The notes below the pieces were generated by a model. That model ran no database searches. It saw nothing but the letters and a program-made list of their open reading frames with translations, and had not been told where the DNA came from. A stretch of 64,000 bases of DNA from Anomaloglossus baeobatrachus (lineage: Eukaryota; Chordata; Amphibia; Anura; Aromobatidae), in the NCBI RefSeq assembly GCF_048569485.1, contig NC_134354.1, forward strand, positions 441,916,279 to 441,980,278, in the 5' to 3' direction. The translations under genes were made by a program, and so were the position numbers. Each line of letters starts with the position of its first letter. Position 1 is the first letter of the stretch. This document shows, one piece after another, positions 43,904-55,484 of the stretch.

Positions 43904-45591
43904 ATGGACCCAGCTAACATTGATGTGGATGTGTGAGTATAATCTATAATACTTTGTCTTTAATATGCTGATTTTGACAGTGTGCAGGGCTACTGCTGCC
44001 CCCTAAAAGGGTAAATTAGATGTGGTCTGTTAAAGGACCAGTATGCATTTGTTGTTTTGAGGGGTAAAGCATATTGCAAAGCAAAGGGTCTTATAGGACT
44101 TGCAAAGTTCCCTGAAAAAGGCTATGTCTTTTTGAAAACACAACCTCAAAATTCATGTGGTATATGTTTACTTTCTCACTGTAAAAGTGTTAGGACTGTT
44201 TTTATTGCAGGTAGAGAGGCTGGTAGATATGATTCTTACAGGCTAGGTTTTATTTTCACATGGTGTGTTTTTCAATACAGATCCCCGGCTGTCGTGGAGC
44301 CACCGGCTGCTGTGCGCAGGTACATTACCTACCAATGTGTGTCAGACATTTGCCAATATGCATAATTTCTTTTATTCACTTCCCGGTGTCTGTCTATGGC
44401 TACATTACTTTACCCAATGCAATATGCAGAGTCTCGTGACAGTGATTCTGTATCTACACCACATGGAACTTTATATGGGTTACATTGTGGTGTGAAGTGT
44501 ACTATTTTGGCATGTCTACAACTTTCTGAGCGCTTTATGAATGTGTACATTGTATTCCCTTTGACAGTAGTTGCACTGAGCATCACAAGTCTTATACCAC
44601 TGTGTTTTTAGCGGTCCAAAGAGGATGCACTTGACCTGCCCAGTTTGCTATATAGTAACAGACCGACTGGACAAACATCTCCAGCGACAGTGCATGAAGC
44701 ACAATTCTGCCGAGGAGAGGACAGCTACTCTGACTGATGCAAGGGACACTCTTCGCAACATTGCATCCAAAGGGACAACCATGGAATATGAGGATATTTT
44801 GGCACTTAAAACACCAGAGAACACAATCTCTTTCCTGGAGGAAAGAGGGTACCTCATACTCCACAAGCCAACTGCGGCCAGGTAGGCTCCACTTTTGTCT
44901 ATCAAAGTTTTGGATAAAACTTATGACTTTGTATATGTGTAATATTAGCCTTTAAAGGGGTTATCCGGCTTAATTTGCTTTTTTTTATTATTTCCCTATT
45001 GGGCTACATTGGGGCAGGTAAGTAGATAGTGACTACTTACCTGCCCTGCTGTCAGCCCCTCTCCCACGGCTCAGAGTGGTCATGTGACCGCTTCTGCCGC
45101 GATTTTGCTGCTTCCGGTCATTTCATGTCTACATGGGCAGGGCCATGTTGACATGTAAATGTGGAAACAGCATGTCGCCTCCCTGCTGGGCTGTACAGTG
45201 CGATGAGCCCTGCCCCCCTTCCCTGCACCCTCCCACACATTCCCCCGCACCCCGTACTCTCCCCGCAACCTCCCCCTGCACTGCTGTGGGGTCCGTGACC
45301 TGGCGGCGGGGCCTGGCGGCTGCCGTGGTGTCAGCTCCAGCACCGGGCCCCCTGCCCAGGATCGCACATTCAAATGTACTGGCATCGCAGATCACCGATG
45401 CCGGTACATTTGAAAGTGCTGATGAGAAGCAGCGCAGCGCTGCTTCTCATCACTGTCCCCCGGCTGTCTGAGCTCTCTTCAGCACAGCGGTGAAGTCACC
45501 ACTGTGCTGATATGTCTAGAGCACAGACAGCGCGCGAACGTGCAGGAGCGGCGGGGACCGATGACGGGTGAGTATGTACTCCCTATGGGGT

Positions 45592-45629
<38 letters not shown>
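45592..45629. repeat. (GT)n microsatellite
   Basis: A pure GT run, followed by degenerate 'gcggtgcacagcccgatgtgtgtgtat' repeats to about 45,770. Confidence 0.9.
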
Positions 45630-45631
<2 letters not shown>

Positions 45632-45779
45632 CGGTGCACAGCCCGATGTGTGTGTATGTATGTTTGTGTATGCGGTGCACAGCCCGATGTGTGTGTATGC
45701 GGTGCAGAGCCTGATGTGGAGTGGGGTGCAGAGCCCGATGTGGTGTGGGGTGCACAGCCCGATGTGGGGCTGTTATTTG

Positions 45780-46310
45780 CAATGCTGTAGTGTAGTGCGC
45801 TGCCCTGTAGTGCCCTGTAATGTGCTGCCCTGTAGTGCCCTGTAATGTGCTGCCCTGTAGTGTCCTGTAATGTGCTGCCTTGTAGTGTCCTGTAATGTGC
45901 TGCCCTGTAGTGTCCTGTAATGTGCTGCCTTGTAGTGCCCTGTAATGTGCTGCCCTGTAGTGTCCTGTAATGTGCTGCATTGTAGTGTCCTGTAATGTGC
46001 TGCCTTGTAGTGTCCTGTAATGTGCTGCCTTGTAGTGTCCTGTAATGTGCTGCCCTGTAGTGTCCTGTAATGTGCTGCCTTGTAGTGTCCTGTAATGTGC
46101 TGCCCTGTAGTGTCCTGTCCTGTAGTGTCCTGTAATGTGCTGCCTTGTAGTGTCCTGTAATGTGCTGCCCTGCAGTGTCCTGCCCTGTAGTGATCTGCCC
46201 TGTAGTGTCCTGCCCTGTAGTGATCTGTCCTGTAATGTGCTGCCCTGTAGTGTCCTGTAATGTCCTGCCCTGTAGTGATCTGCCGTGTAGTGTCCTGCCG
46301 TGTAGTGATG
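45780..46310. repeat. 25-bp minisatellite inside the Kolobok-like element
   Basis: About twenty units of 'tgtcctgtaatgtgctgcc' plus 'ttgtag', with CCTTG/CCCTG variants. The unit contains no stop in two antisense frames, which creates frames of about 300 codons; these are artefacts. Confidence 0.9.
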
Positions 46311-46909
46311 AGAGGTCAGTGCTGGGGCAGAATATACTGACAGGGACTGTGTGTGCAAGGGGCGGGCAGAGGGTGCGGCTGGACACTGGGGAGGGGCTGG
46401 ACACTGAGGCCGGGCGGTGCCAGCTGTGACTGGGAGGTTTTGCACAGGAAGTGGTCATGTTTGCTGGAGCTGAATGTAAACAAGAAGGTGCACAGAATAA
46501 AGGTATAATTCAAGAGGAACAAAAGTTAGAAAACAAAAAATAACAATGTAGGGGTGATTAATATGACAATACAGCACAGATTAGCTTAAACTCAAACATT
46601 TTTGCTATGTCGGACAACCCCTTTAACAATATGATGGACCCAACTTAATGATGGATCCAGTGCTTTGGTTTGCAGTTAGAGTTTAGGGCCGATCCTCGAT
46701 TCTCGGTCAGATGGAGGTCGATGCTTTTCACCCCATCTGACCTAGGATCGCTCATCACTATTTGATATGCATGTCCTGTAATCAGGTGGCTTTTTTTAAT
46801 TTACAGTACTGTCCAAGTTCAGGAGCAGCAGGATGCAGGGGCCAGTAGCACTTACGAAGCACCTGTGGGGGAATGTGAGGAGACTGAAGTTGTCCAAGAA
46901 AGAGAGAGG

Positions 46910-46943
<34 letters not shown>

Positions 46944-47321
46944 ACACACATACAAATACTGCTTTCTCTCCTCCCAGTGCTAGTACCGTACCCTCCTGTG
47001 CTCATTCAAGATTGCCTGTAGAGTGAGTTTGCTTAATCTTTTCATTATAATATACTCGCATGTAACTAAGCATTAACAGGTAACATTGTCCTTTTTAGGA
47101 CTGAACAAGAGGATCCATCCACATCCGGGCTGATGCAGCAAGAGAACTCACCAGTATGTAAAGTCAAGGAATTTGAAGAGGTGATTGTGGGTAGTCCAGT
47201 CCTCACGGTCCCAGAGAGAATGGATCTTGAAGCGTCAAAAGACTTCCCAGTTGTGGAAGATTCTAGTGAAGACCGGAGTGATGAAGAGGATAAAGAGTCA
47301 TCCGGTGAGGAATCCGCTGTC

Positions 47322-47552
47322 TCCGCTGAGGAGGAGCAAGAATCCGCTGAGGAGGAGCAAGAATCCACTGAGGAGGAGCAAGAATCCGCTGAGGAGGAGC
47401 AAGAATCCGCTGAGGAGGAGCAAGAATCCGCTGAGGAGGAGCAAGAATCCGCTGAGGAGGAGCAAGAATCCGCTGAGCAGGAGCAAGAATCCGCTGAGCA
47501 GGAGCAAGAATCCGCTGAGCAGGAGCAAGAATCCGCTGAGCAGGAGCAAGAA
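47322..47552 (+). repeat. In-frame 21-bp coding repeat, 11 units (copy B)
   Basis: Seven SAEEEQE-type units (one reads STEEEQE) and four SAEQEQE units. Three more than copy A, with the frame kept. Confidence 0.95.
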
Positions 47553-48514
47553 TCCGCTGTCTCCTCTGATGAGGATATGAACAGGTCAGGAAACATGCAC
47601 CGTCTTTCTCGTAAACTGTAAAATATAACAAGTCTTAACTGTTGTTCTTTCATCCAACTTTATAGAGTTCTAAAGATAAAATGGACAGGACTAAAACAAA
47701 AAATGAAGCAAGCTGGTTTGTATAAACGTTTTAAAGAGGAAAATCCAGTTCTGAAAGGTTTTGAGGATTATTTTAAGAAAAACCTCTCAGTAAGGAAGGT
47801 GAACCAAGAGGTTGCAGACGTCTCAAGATTTCTATATTACATGAACAATGACTGTGTGAGTTTGGATTTCGTGAAGGACATTAAGAAGGCACAGTCTTTC
47901 TTTGTCAAACTGCGTGAAGTCGGGCTCTCAAGCCAGACGGCATGCAATTATTTAAAACACCTTAAGAGATTTGTGCGTTATCAGCTACGAGGAACCAATT
48001 TGGCACATGAAAACCCGCAGCTGTATAAAGCTTTCAAAATATTTAAAGGTGTGACCAAGGATATCCAGACCATGCTGGCAAAAGGTGTCTCACAGGAGGT
48101 GGTCAGCAACAGGCGAGTTATCAGCTTATATGAATTTGTGTATATTTGGTTACAATCACTCTTTTGTCCCCAGGGTTTTCACATGGCCGAATGTAACACT
48201 CATGTTTTATCCATCTTAGATTTGACGCATTAACATCGTCGCATTTGCCACCAGCACACTATCTGAAGATTCTGGAAGTGGCCAAGCCATCCTTTTTGAA
48301 ATCATTGAGACATATCAAGTCTGGTGGCAAAAAAAGGGAACATCAGTTTAACGTCTTGAATTACTTGGAGACCCTACTGGTTTTAAAGCATGGACAACGG
48401 CCAGGTGTAATAAAGAATTTCACACTAAGTAAATCACCTCTGACTCATCTTCTTAAATGACACCTGTCACTTAACCTTTCTCAACTGTCTTCACTCTAAG
48501 GTAAAAAATTGTTT

Positions 48515-48660
48515 AAAAGAAATGAAGTCCTCAGTGGTTGATACCTTTTAATGGCTAACTGAAAAGATGGTAATACTAGCAAGCTTTCAAGCTATTATTA
48601 CCATCTTTTCAGTTAGCCATTAAAAGGTATCATCCACTGAGGACTTCAGTTCTTTTAAAT
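48515..48660. repeat. Hairpin repeat in intron 8, copy B
   Basis: Same as 21,356-21,501. The arms match slightly better here, so the copies differ by a base or two in the hairpin. Confidence 0.6.
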
Positions 48661-50003
48661 AATTTTTTATCTCTACTGGCTAACACGGTACAAAGATATA
48701 TTTTACCTTCACTCTCAGGTGTCAGAGTGGACCAGGAGGTTGCCTTACGGATATGAGGGGCAAGACTTCATTGTTATTGGGGTGAAAGCACACAAGACCT
48801 CTGCACAACAAGTCGCCTGCTTTGCGCTTACTCCAACTGAAGAAGAAGTAAGATTTCCTTTCCTCCAGGTGATGGACTCTGGGATTTTCCATCTTACCAT
48901 GTTTGTATTTGTTTTTGCTTTTACAGTGGTTAAAGGTGTATTTCTTTGTCGCTCCATTGGGAGACCCAGACAATTGGGTGTATAGCTTCTGCCTCCGGAG
49001 GCCACACAAAGTATTACACTTTAAAAAGTGTAACCCCTCCCCTCTGCCTATACACCCTCCCGTGCATCACGGGCCCATCAGTTTTGTTTTATGCTTTGTG
49101 TTGAAGGAGGCACACATTCACGCAAGCTCCACATTTTAGTCAGCAGCAGCTGCTGATTTTATCGGATGGAAGAAAAGAGGGCCCCCTACAGGGCCCCCGG
49201 CATGCTCCCTTCTCACCCCACTAATGTCGGCGGTGCTGTTAAGGTTGAGGTACCCATTGTGGGTACAAAGGCTGGAGCCACATGCCGTTTTCCTTCCCCA
49301 TCCCTTAGGGGCTCTGGGAGAAGTGGGATCCTAACCGGTCACCATGCACTGGGACCGGGCTCCCTCCGCAGCCCCTGGGGGAATCTGACGGACAGGAGAC
49401 TGGGTATCGTCAGGGACAGGCCCTGCTTCTAAGAGGTACTCTGTGTCCCCTTGGGGACGGCGCATGGAGCGCCTGTGTAACAGACGCTGCAGTGGCTGCT
49501 GTGTTTTTTTGTTTGCCGGCCGGCGTTATTAACTTTAGTCCCCGGCTTCTGCGGCCTAGTACAATAACTCCCGCCCCCGGGCCTGCCAGTCAGGGGTAAG
49601 GGCGGGACGCTCGACTGGACGTCGGCAGTGAGGGCTGGAGCATACTTAGGTATCCTCCTCCCCCCTCACTGAGCACTGCGGGGCACCAGATTCCCGCACT
49701 TTATTAGTTACGCCCACGGCTCCCTCCTCCTCTGAGAACGCTGGCAGCCATTGTTATAATCACTGCTGCCGGTGGAGGAATACAGAACGAGCTCTGTAAC
49801 GCTGGGAGGCCCAGGCAGGGAATCTGGTGGACACACAACCGCTTTGGGCGGTCGGTAAGCCGCACCAGTTACCAGGTGCTGGCCCCCTTGGGTGCCGAAG
49901 TGTATATATATATATCTATATTGTATACATTTTCTCTGTTCGGCCGCATTATATTGCCCTTGGCTATATACCCTCACTGATTACTCTAAGAGGAGACAAC
50001 AGC

Positions 50004-51539
50004 ATGTCGTCCGCAAAGAGCAAGGGTGCCAAGGCACAGGCTTATTTTGCAACCTGTACCTCTTGTGCGGCTATGTTACCTGCAGGTTCCACCTACCCTC
50101 ATTGTGTGCAGTGCTCGGCCCCTGTGGCACTCACTCAGCCAGAGCCTCAGGCACTGGTGGGACCCTCGGCTCAGGTAGAACCACCGGCTTCCACTGTCCA
50201 GGTGGCAGGGACAGAGTTTGCAGTTTTGGCTGAGAAACTCTCTGAGTCGCTTTCACAATCCATGGCTCAGTCTATAGATAGATGGTCTGCTAAGATACTA
50301 GAAGCCTTGCAGTCCAGACCGGTAACACAGGCCCAGGGCACTGTGCGTTCATCGCCCCCAGGTCCCCCTCGGTCGGCGCAGCAAAGTGCTCCTGAGGTGA
50401 CACCTAGGTCCCACGGTGAGGACTCCGACTCGGACCGCAGTCCCAGACCGGCTAAGCGGGCTCGCTGGGGACCTTCCTCGACTTCATCACGCTGCTCAGG
50501 GTCTCAGCATGAGGACTCTCTAGAGGATGAAGCGGAGGTTGCAGCTCAGGGCTCTGACCCTGACGTTGCTCTCAATCTTGATACACCTGAAGGGGACGCC
50601 ATAGTAAATGACCTTATAGCGTCCATCAACCAGGTGCTAGAACTTTCTCCTCCAACTCCACTTATAGAGGAGTCGGCTTCACAGCAGGAGAAACACCAGT
50701 TTAGGTTTCCCAAACGTACACGGAGTGCGTTTTTCGATCACTCTAACTTCAGAGATGCTGTCCAGAAGCACCGAGCATTTCCGGACAAGCGCTTTACTAA
50801 GCGCCTTAATGACACACGTTACCCTTTCCCCCCTGACGTAGTTAAGGGTTGGGCTCAGTGTCCCAAAGTGGATCCTCCAGTCTCTAGACTGGCGGCTAGA
50901 TCCGTAGTATCAGTGGCAGATGGCTCATCGCTCAAGGATGCCACTGACAGGCAAATAGAGCTCCTGATGAAATCTATCTATGAAGCCATAGGCGCGTCTT
51001 TTGCACCGGCCTTTGCAGCCGTGTGGGCACTCCAAGCTATCTCAGCTTGTCTGTCTGAGATTAATGCGGTCACACGTACCTCTACTCCGCAGGTTGTGTC
51101 TTTGACTTCTCAGGCGTCGGCTTTTTCGTCCTACGCCATGAACGCCGTCCTGGACTCTGCGAGCCGTACAGCGGTAGCATCCGCCAATTTGGTGGCAGTC
51201 CGCAGGGCCATGTGGCTACGCGAATGGAAGGCAGACTCTGCTTCCAAGAAGTTCTTAACCGGTTTGCCATTTTCTGGCGACCGTTTGTTTGGCGAGCAAT
51301 TGGACGAAATTATTAAACAATCCAAGGGAAAGGACTCGTCCTTACCCCAGTCCAAACCAAACAGACCTCAGCAGCAAAAGATTCAACCGAGGTTTCGGTC
51401 CTTTCGGCCCTCAGCCAGGTCCCAATCCTCCACGTCCAACAGGTCACAGAAGGGCCAGAGGAACTCTTCTGCATGGTGGTCTAAGTCACGTCCTAAAAAG
51501 ACCGCCGGAGGAACCGCCCCCAAGGCGGCCTCCTCATGA
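50004..51539 (+). CDS. DIRS B gag-like region (fossil)
   Basis: About 511 codons from MSSAKSKGAKAQAYFATCTS; the frame is open further upstream but runs through a TATA microsatellite, so I prefer this start. An N-terminal zinc-knuckle-like pattern (CTSC, then HCVQC), a Ser/Pro-rich acidic middle, a conserved central part (VADGSSLKDATDR, KADSASKKFLTGLPFSGDRL) and a basic tail are visible. It overlaps the polymerase start by about 250 bp. Role inferred from position. Confidence 0.7.
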   Translation: MSSAKSKGAKAQAYFATCTSCAAMLPAGSTYPHCVQCSAPVALTQPEPQALVGPSAQVEPPASTVQVAGTEFAVLAEKLSESLSQSMAQSIDRWSAKILEALQSRPVTQAQGTVRSSPPGPPRSAQQSAPEVTPRSHGEDSDSDRSPRPAKRARWGPSSTSSRCSGSQHEDSLEDEAEVAAQGSDPDVALNLDTPEGDAIVNDLIASINQVLELSPPTPLIEESASQQEKHQFRFPKRTRSAFFDHSNFRDAVQKHRAFPDKRFTKRLNDTRYPFPPDVVKGWAQCPKVDPPVSRLAARSVVSVADGSSLKDATDRQIELLMKSIYEAIGASFAPAFAAVWALQAISACLSEINAVTRTSTPQVVSLTSQASAFSSYAMNAVLDSASRTAVASANLVAVRRAMWLREWKADSASKKFLTGLPFSGDRLFGEQLDEIIKQSKGKDSSLPQSKPNRPQQQKIQPRFRSFRPSARSQSSTSNRSQKGQRNSSAWWSKSRPKKTAGGTAPKAASS

Positions 51540-53421
51540 CTTTCGGCCTCCCCAAACCGCATCCTCGGTCGGTGGCAGGCTCTCCCGCTTTTGCGACGCC
51601 TGGTGGCCACATGTCCAAGACCGATGGGTGAGAGACATTCTGTCTCACGGTTACAGGATAGAGCTCAGTTCTCGTCCTCCGACTCGTTTCTTCAGAACAT
51701 CTCCGCCCCCCGAGCGAGCCGATGCAAACACTCTGAAGGCAGAAGGAGTGGTGATTCCCGTTCCCCCTCAGGAACATGGTCACGGCCTCTACTCCAACTT
51801 GTTCGTGGTGCCAAAAAAGGACGGATCATTCCGTCCCATTCTGGACCTCAAACTGCTCAACAGACACGTGAGAACCAGACGGTTCCGGATGGAATCTCTC
51901 CGCTCTGTCATCGCCTCGATGTCCCAAGGAGACTTCCTAGCATCAATCGACATCAGGGATGCTTATCTCCATGTGCCGATTGCACCAGAGCATCAACGCT
52001 TCCTGCGTTTCGCCATCAAAGACGAACACCTTCAGTTCGTAGCACTGCCTTTCGGCCTGGCGACAGCCCCACGGGTCTTCACCAAGGTCATGGCAGCAGT
52101 AGTGGCGGTCCTACACTCTCAGGGCCACTCGGTGATCCCTTACTTAGACGATCTTCTAGTCAAGGCACCCTCCCGGGTGGCATGCCAACACAGCCTGACC
52201 ATTGCTCTGGAGACTCTCCAGAGGTTCGGGTGGATCATCAATTTCCCAAAGTCAAAATTGACACCGACCCAATCGCTGACTTACCTCGGGATGGAGTTTC
52301 ATACTCTCTCAGCGATAGTGAAGCTACCGCTGGACAAACAGCGTTCACTACAGACAGGGGTGCACTCTCTCCTTCAATTCCAGTCACACCCCTTGAGGCG
52401 CCTCATGCACTTCCTAGGGAAGATGGTGGCAGCAATGGAGGCAGTTCCCTTTGCGCAGTTTCATCTGCGTCCACTTCAATGGGACATTCTCCGCAAATGG
52501 GACAGGAGGTCGACGTCCCTAGACAGGAACGTCTCCCTTTCACGGGCAGCCAAAACCTCTCTTCAGTGGTGGCTTCTTCCCACTTCTTTGTCGAAAGGAA
52601 AATCCTTCCTGCCCCCATCCTGGGCTGTGGTCACGACGGACGCGAGTCTGTCAGGGTGGGGAGCGGTCTTCCTCCACCACAGGGCTCAGGGAACCTGGAC
52701 TCCGACAGAGTCCTCCCTTCAGATCAATGTTCTGGAGATAAGGGCAGTGTATCTAGCCCTAAAGGCGTTCCAGCGGTGGCTGGAGGGCAGGCAGATCCGA
52801 ATACAGTCGGACAACGCCACGGCGGTTGCGTACATCAACCACCAGGGCGGCACACGCAGTCGTCAAGCCTTCCAAGAAGTTCGGCGGATTCTGCTGTGGG
52901 CGGAAGCCACAGCCTCCACCATCTCCGCAGTTCACATCCCGGGCGTAGAAAACTGGGAAGCAGACTTTCTCAGTCGCCAGGGCATGGACGCAGGGGAATG
53001 GTCTCTTCACCCGGACGTGTTTCAAGAGATCTGTTGCCGCTGGGGAACGCCGGACGTCGACCTAATGGCGTCTCGGCACAACAACAAAGTCCCGGCATTC
53101 ATGGCACGGTCTCAAGATCACAGAGCTCTGGCGGCAGACGCATTAGTTCAGGATTGGTCGCAGTTTCGACTGCCTTATGTATTTCCTCCTCTGGCACTGC
53201 TGCCCAGAGTGTTACGCAAGATCAGGTCCGACTGCCGCCGCGCCATCCTCATCGCTCCAGACTGGCCGAGGAGGTCATGGTACCCGGATCTGTGGCACCT
53301 CACGGTGGGTCAACCGTGGGCACTCCCAGACCGACCAGACTTGCTGTCTCAAGGGCCATTTTTCCATCTGAATTCTGCGGCCCTCAACCTGACTGTGTGG
53401 CCATTGAGTCCTGGCTCCTAG
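51289..53421 (+). CDS. DIRS B reverse transcriptase / RNase H (fossil)
   Basis: About 710 codons. Order: FVVPKKDGSFRPILDLKLLN, SIDIRDAYLHVPI, LPFGLATAPRVFTKVM, VIPYLDDLLV, LTPTQSLTYLGMEF, then the RNase H-like VVTTDASLSGWGAVF and IRIQSDNATAVAYINHQGG. Closely related to the minus-strand element at 7,010-9,157 but clearly a different copy. Confidence 0.92.
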   Translation: MASNWTKLLNNPRERTRPYPSPNQTDLSSKRFNRGFGPFGPQPGPNPPRPTGHRRARGTLLHGGLSHVLKRPPEEPPPRRPPHDFRPPQTASSVGGRLSRFCDAWWPHVQDRWVRDILSHGYRIELSSRPPTRFFRTSPPPERADANTLKAEGVVIPVPPQEHGHGLYSNLFVVPKKDGSFRPILDLKLLNRHVRTRRFRMESLRSVIASMSQGDFLASIDIRDAYLHVPIAPEHQRFLRFAIKDEHLQFVALPFGLATAPRVFTKVMAAVVAVLHSQGHSVIPYLDDLLVKAPSRVACQHSLTIALETLQRFGWIINFPKSKLTPTQSLTYLGMEFHTLSAIVKLPLDKQRSLQTGVHSLLQFQSHPLRRLMHFLGKMVAAMEAVPFAQFHLRPLQWDILRKWDRRSTSLDRNVSLSRAAKTSLQWWLLPTSLSKGKSFLPPSWAVVTTDASLSGWGAVFLHHRAQGTWTPTESSLQINVLEIRAVYLALKAFQRWLEGRQIRIQSDNATAVAYINHQGGTRSRQAFQEVRRILLWAEATASTISAVHIPGVENWEADFLSRQGMDAGEWSLHPDVFQEICCRWGTPDVDLMASRHNNKVPAFMARSQDHRALAADALVQDWSQFRLPYVFPPLALLPRVLRKIRSDCRRAILIAPDWPRRSWYPDLWHLTVGQPWALPDRPDLLSQGPFFHLNSAALNLTVWPLSPGS

Positions 53422-53456
53422 TGTCCTCAGGGTTATCTCAAGATGTCATTGCCACT

Positions 53457-54440
53457 ATGAGACAGGCCAGGAAACCAACGTCCGCCAAGATCTACCACAG
53501 AACTTGGAGGATCTTCTTATCCTGGTGCTCTGATCAGGGTTTTACTCCCTGGCCGTTTGCCTTGCCCACTTTTCTTTCTTTCCTTCAATCCGGAATGGAC
53601 AAGGGTTTGTCTCTCGGCTCTCTCAAGGGACAAGTATCGGCGCTTTCCGTGTTTTTTCAAAAGCGTCTAGCCAGGCTTCCGCAGGTCCGCACGTTCCTGC
53701 AGGGGGTTTGCCACATAGTCCCACCTTACAAGCGTCCGCTAGAACCCTGGGATCTTAACAGGGTGCTGACGGCTCTCCAGAAGCCACCCTTCGAGCCAAT
53801 GCGGGATGTCTCTCTATCACGCCTTTCGCAGAAGGTGGCCTTCCTAGTGGCAGTCACATCACTTAGGAGAGTGTCGGAGCTGGCAGCGCTGTCATGCAAA
53901 GCCCCCTTCCTGGTGTTTCACCAGGATAAGGTGGTTCTGCGTCCGGTCCCGGAATTTCTCCCTAAGGTGGTATCCCCTTTTCATCTCAATCAGGATATCT
54001 CCTTACCTTCTTTTTGCCCTCATCCAGTTCACCAATGTGAAAAGGATTTGCACTTGTTAGATCTCGTGAGAGCACTCAGGCTCTACATTTCTCGCACGGC
54101 GCCCCTGCGCCGTTCTGATGCGCTCTTTGTCCTTGTCGCTGGCCAGCGTAAGGGGTCGCAGGCTTCCAAGTCAACCTTGGCTCGGTGGATCAAGGAACCG
54201 ATTCTTGGAGCCTACCATTCGTCTGGGCTTCCGATTCCTTCAGGGCTGAAAGCCCATTCTACCAGAGCCGTAGGTGCGTCCTGGGCATTGCGGCACCAGG
54301 CTACGGCTCAGCAGGTGTGTCAGGCGGCTACCTGGTCGAGTCTGCACACTTTCACAAAACACTATCAGGTGCATGCCTATGCTTCGGCAGATGCCAGCCT
54401 AGGTAGGCGAGTCCTTCAGGCGGCTGTTGCCCACCTGTAA
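53457..54440 (+). CDS. DIRS B tyrosine recombinase region (fossil)
   Basis: About 327 codons from MRQARKPTSAKIYHRTW. Boxes: VTSLRRVSELAAL (arginine), LKAHSTRAVGASWALRH (H-x-x-R) and TWSSLHTFTKHYQ (tyrosine). The frame is open further upstream only by overlapping the polymerase in another register. Its sequence is unrelated in detail to the host-type recombinase gene it interrupted, although both share the fold. Confidence 0.88.
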   Translation: MRQARKPTSAKIYHRTWRIFLSWCSDQGFTPWPFALPTFLSFLQSGMDKGLSLGSLKGQVSALSVFFQKRLARLPQVRTFLQGVCHIVPPYKRPLEPWDLNRVLTALQKPPFEPMRDVSLSRLSQKVAFLVAVTSLRRVSELAALSCKAPFLVFHQDKVVLRPVPEFLPKVVSPFHLNQDISLPSFCPHPVHQCEKDLHLLDLVRALRLYISRTAPLRRSDALFVLVAGQRKGSQASKSTLARWIKEPILGAYHSSGLPIPSGLKAHSTRAVGASWALRHQATAQQVCQAATWSSLHTFTKHYQVHAYASADASLGRRVLQAAVAHL

Positions 54441-55484
54441 GAAGGGGCCGTTTTTCGGCTCTTTTTATCGAGGTATTCTTTTACCCACCCAGGGACTGCT
54501 TTTGGACATCCCAATTGTCTGGGTCTCCCAATGGAGCGACAAAGAAGAAGGGAATTTTGTTTACTTACCGTAAATTCCTTTTCTTCTAGCTCCTATTGGG
54601 AGACCCAGCACCCGCCCCTGTTCCCTTCGGGCTGTTGTTCTTTTGTGTACACATGTTGTTCATGTTGAATTGTTCTTCTGGTTCATGGTTTCAGTTCTCC
54701 GAACATCCTTGGGATTGAATTTACCTTAGACCAATTTATAAGTTTCCTCCTTCCTGCTTTGGCACCAAAACTGATGGGCCCGTGATGCACGGGAGGGTGT
54801 ATAGGCAGAGGGGAGGGGTTACACTTTTTAAAGTGTAATACTTTGTGTGGCCTCCGGAGGCAGAAGCTATACACCCAATTGTCTGGGTCTCCCAATAGGA
54901 GCTAGAAGAAAAGGAATTTACGGTAAGTAAACAAAATTCCCTTCTTTGAGAAACTGCGACCCAATATGGTCAAGCCAAACTCAGCAAATACATTCTTCCT
55001 ATCTACCTCAGGGGAGCCTATCCACAATGTCTCTAATGACCTTATGCGTTACCATAAAAAGTAAGATTTAGAAAGTCTGAAATCTTTCTGAAAGTCTATG
55101 TGCATAGCTATAGGTTTGATTTTCTACATTATATTTTAGGTTTGGGCTTCCCCTTGTCACCAGCAAGATGATTAGGAAGGTAATTGAATCATGGACCATC
55201 TCAAAATTGAAAGACCAAGAAAAACATCTCTTTGCCAGGTATCTAGGCCATTCTAATGAGACAGCGGGAAGAAACTACCGAGAAAATACCCTGGAAAACA
55301 TCTGTCATGGCTAGTCCTACGATCATGGAATGAAGAAATGCAGGAAGCACAAGCCAGCACATCAAGGTATTTAATTGTAAAATACAAAATCAAACCTGCT
55401 TTGTAACAAACACTAATATTTGATTTCTAACACTTCTAAAGGGCTGCAGAAGAGGGTACTGGGGAACCTCTGACTGGACAGTTA

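Larger units (their letters stand above)
44956..46622. mobile_element. Kolobok-like element in intron 3, copy B only
   Basis: TTAA on both sides (44,952-44,955; 46,623-46,626), and copy A has the single 'cctttaacaatatg'. Ends are AGGGGTTATCCGGC and the inverse of AGGGGTTGTCCGAC. The 1.67-kb body has a GC-rich left part, a GT microsatellite and a 25-bp minisatellite, but no transposase. TTAA plus AGGGG ends point to Kolobok. Confidence 0.78.
48944..54947 (+). mobile_element. DIRS retroelement B, inserted in exon 10 of copy B
   Basis: A 6.0-kb DIRS element on the plus strand. Parts: left inverted terminal repeat (about 48,944-49,080), leader, gag-like part, reverse transcriptase/RNase H, tyrosine recombinase, internal complementary region (about 54,508-54,612), right inverted terminal repeat (about 54,775-54,947). 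The internal region is complementary to both outer ends. It looks whole. Copy A shows the empty site 'ggtgtattttgagaaac' (about 21,778). Ends fit recombination at a shared TT with no longer target duplication, as expected for recombinase-mediated insertion of a circle. It entered after the duplication, so it is young. Confidence 0.92.

Noticed and set aside
45516-46458. Two antisense frames of about 300 codons rich in HYRAAHYRTLQG repeats
   Set aside because: They are produced by a 25-bp minisatellite within a Kolobok-like element, readable in more than one frame at once.
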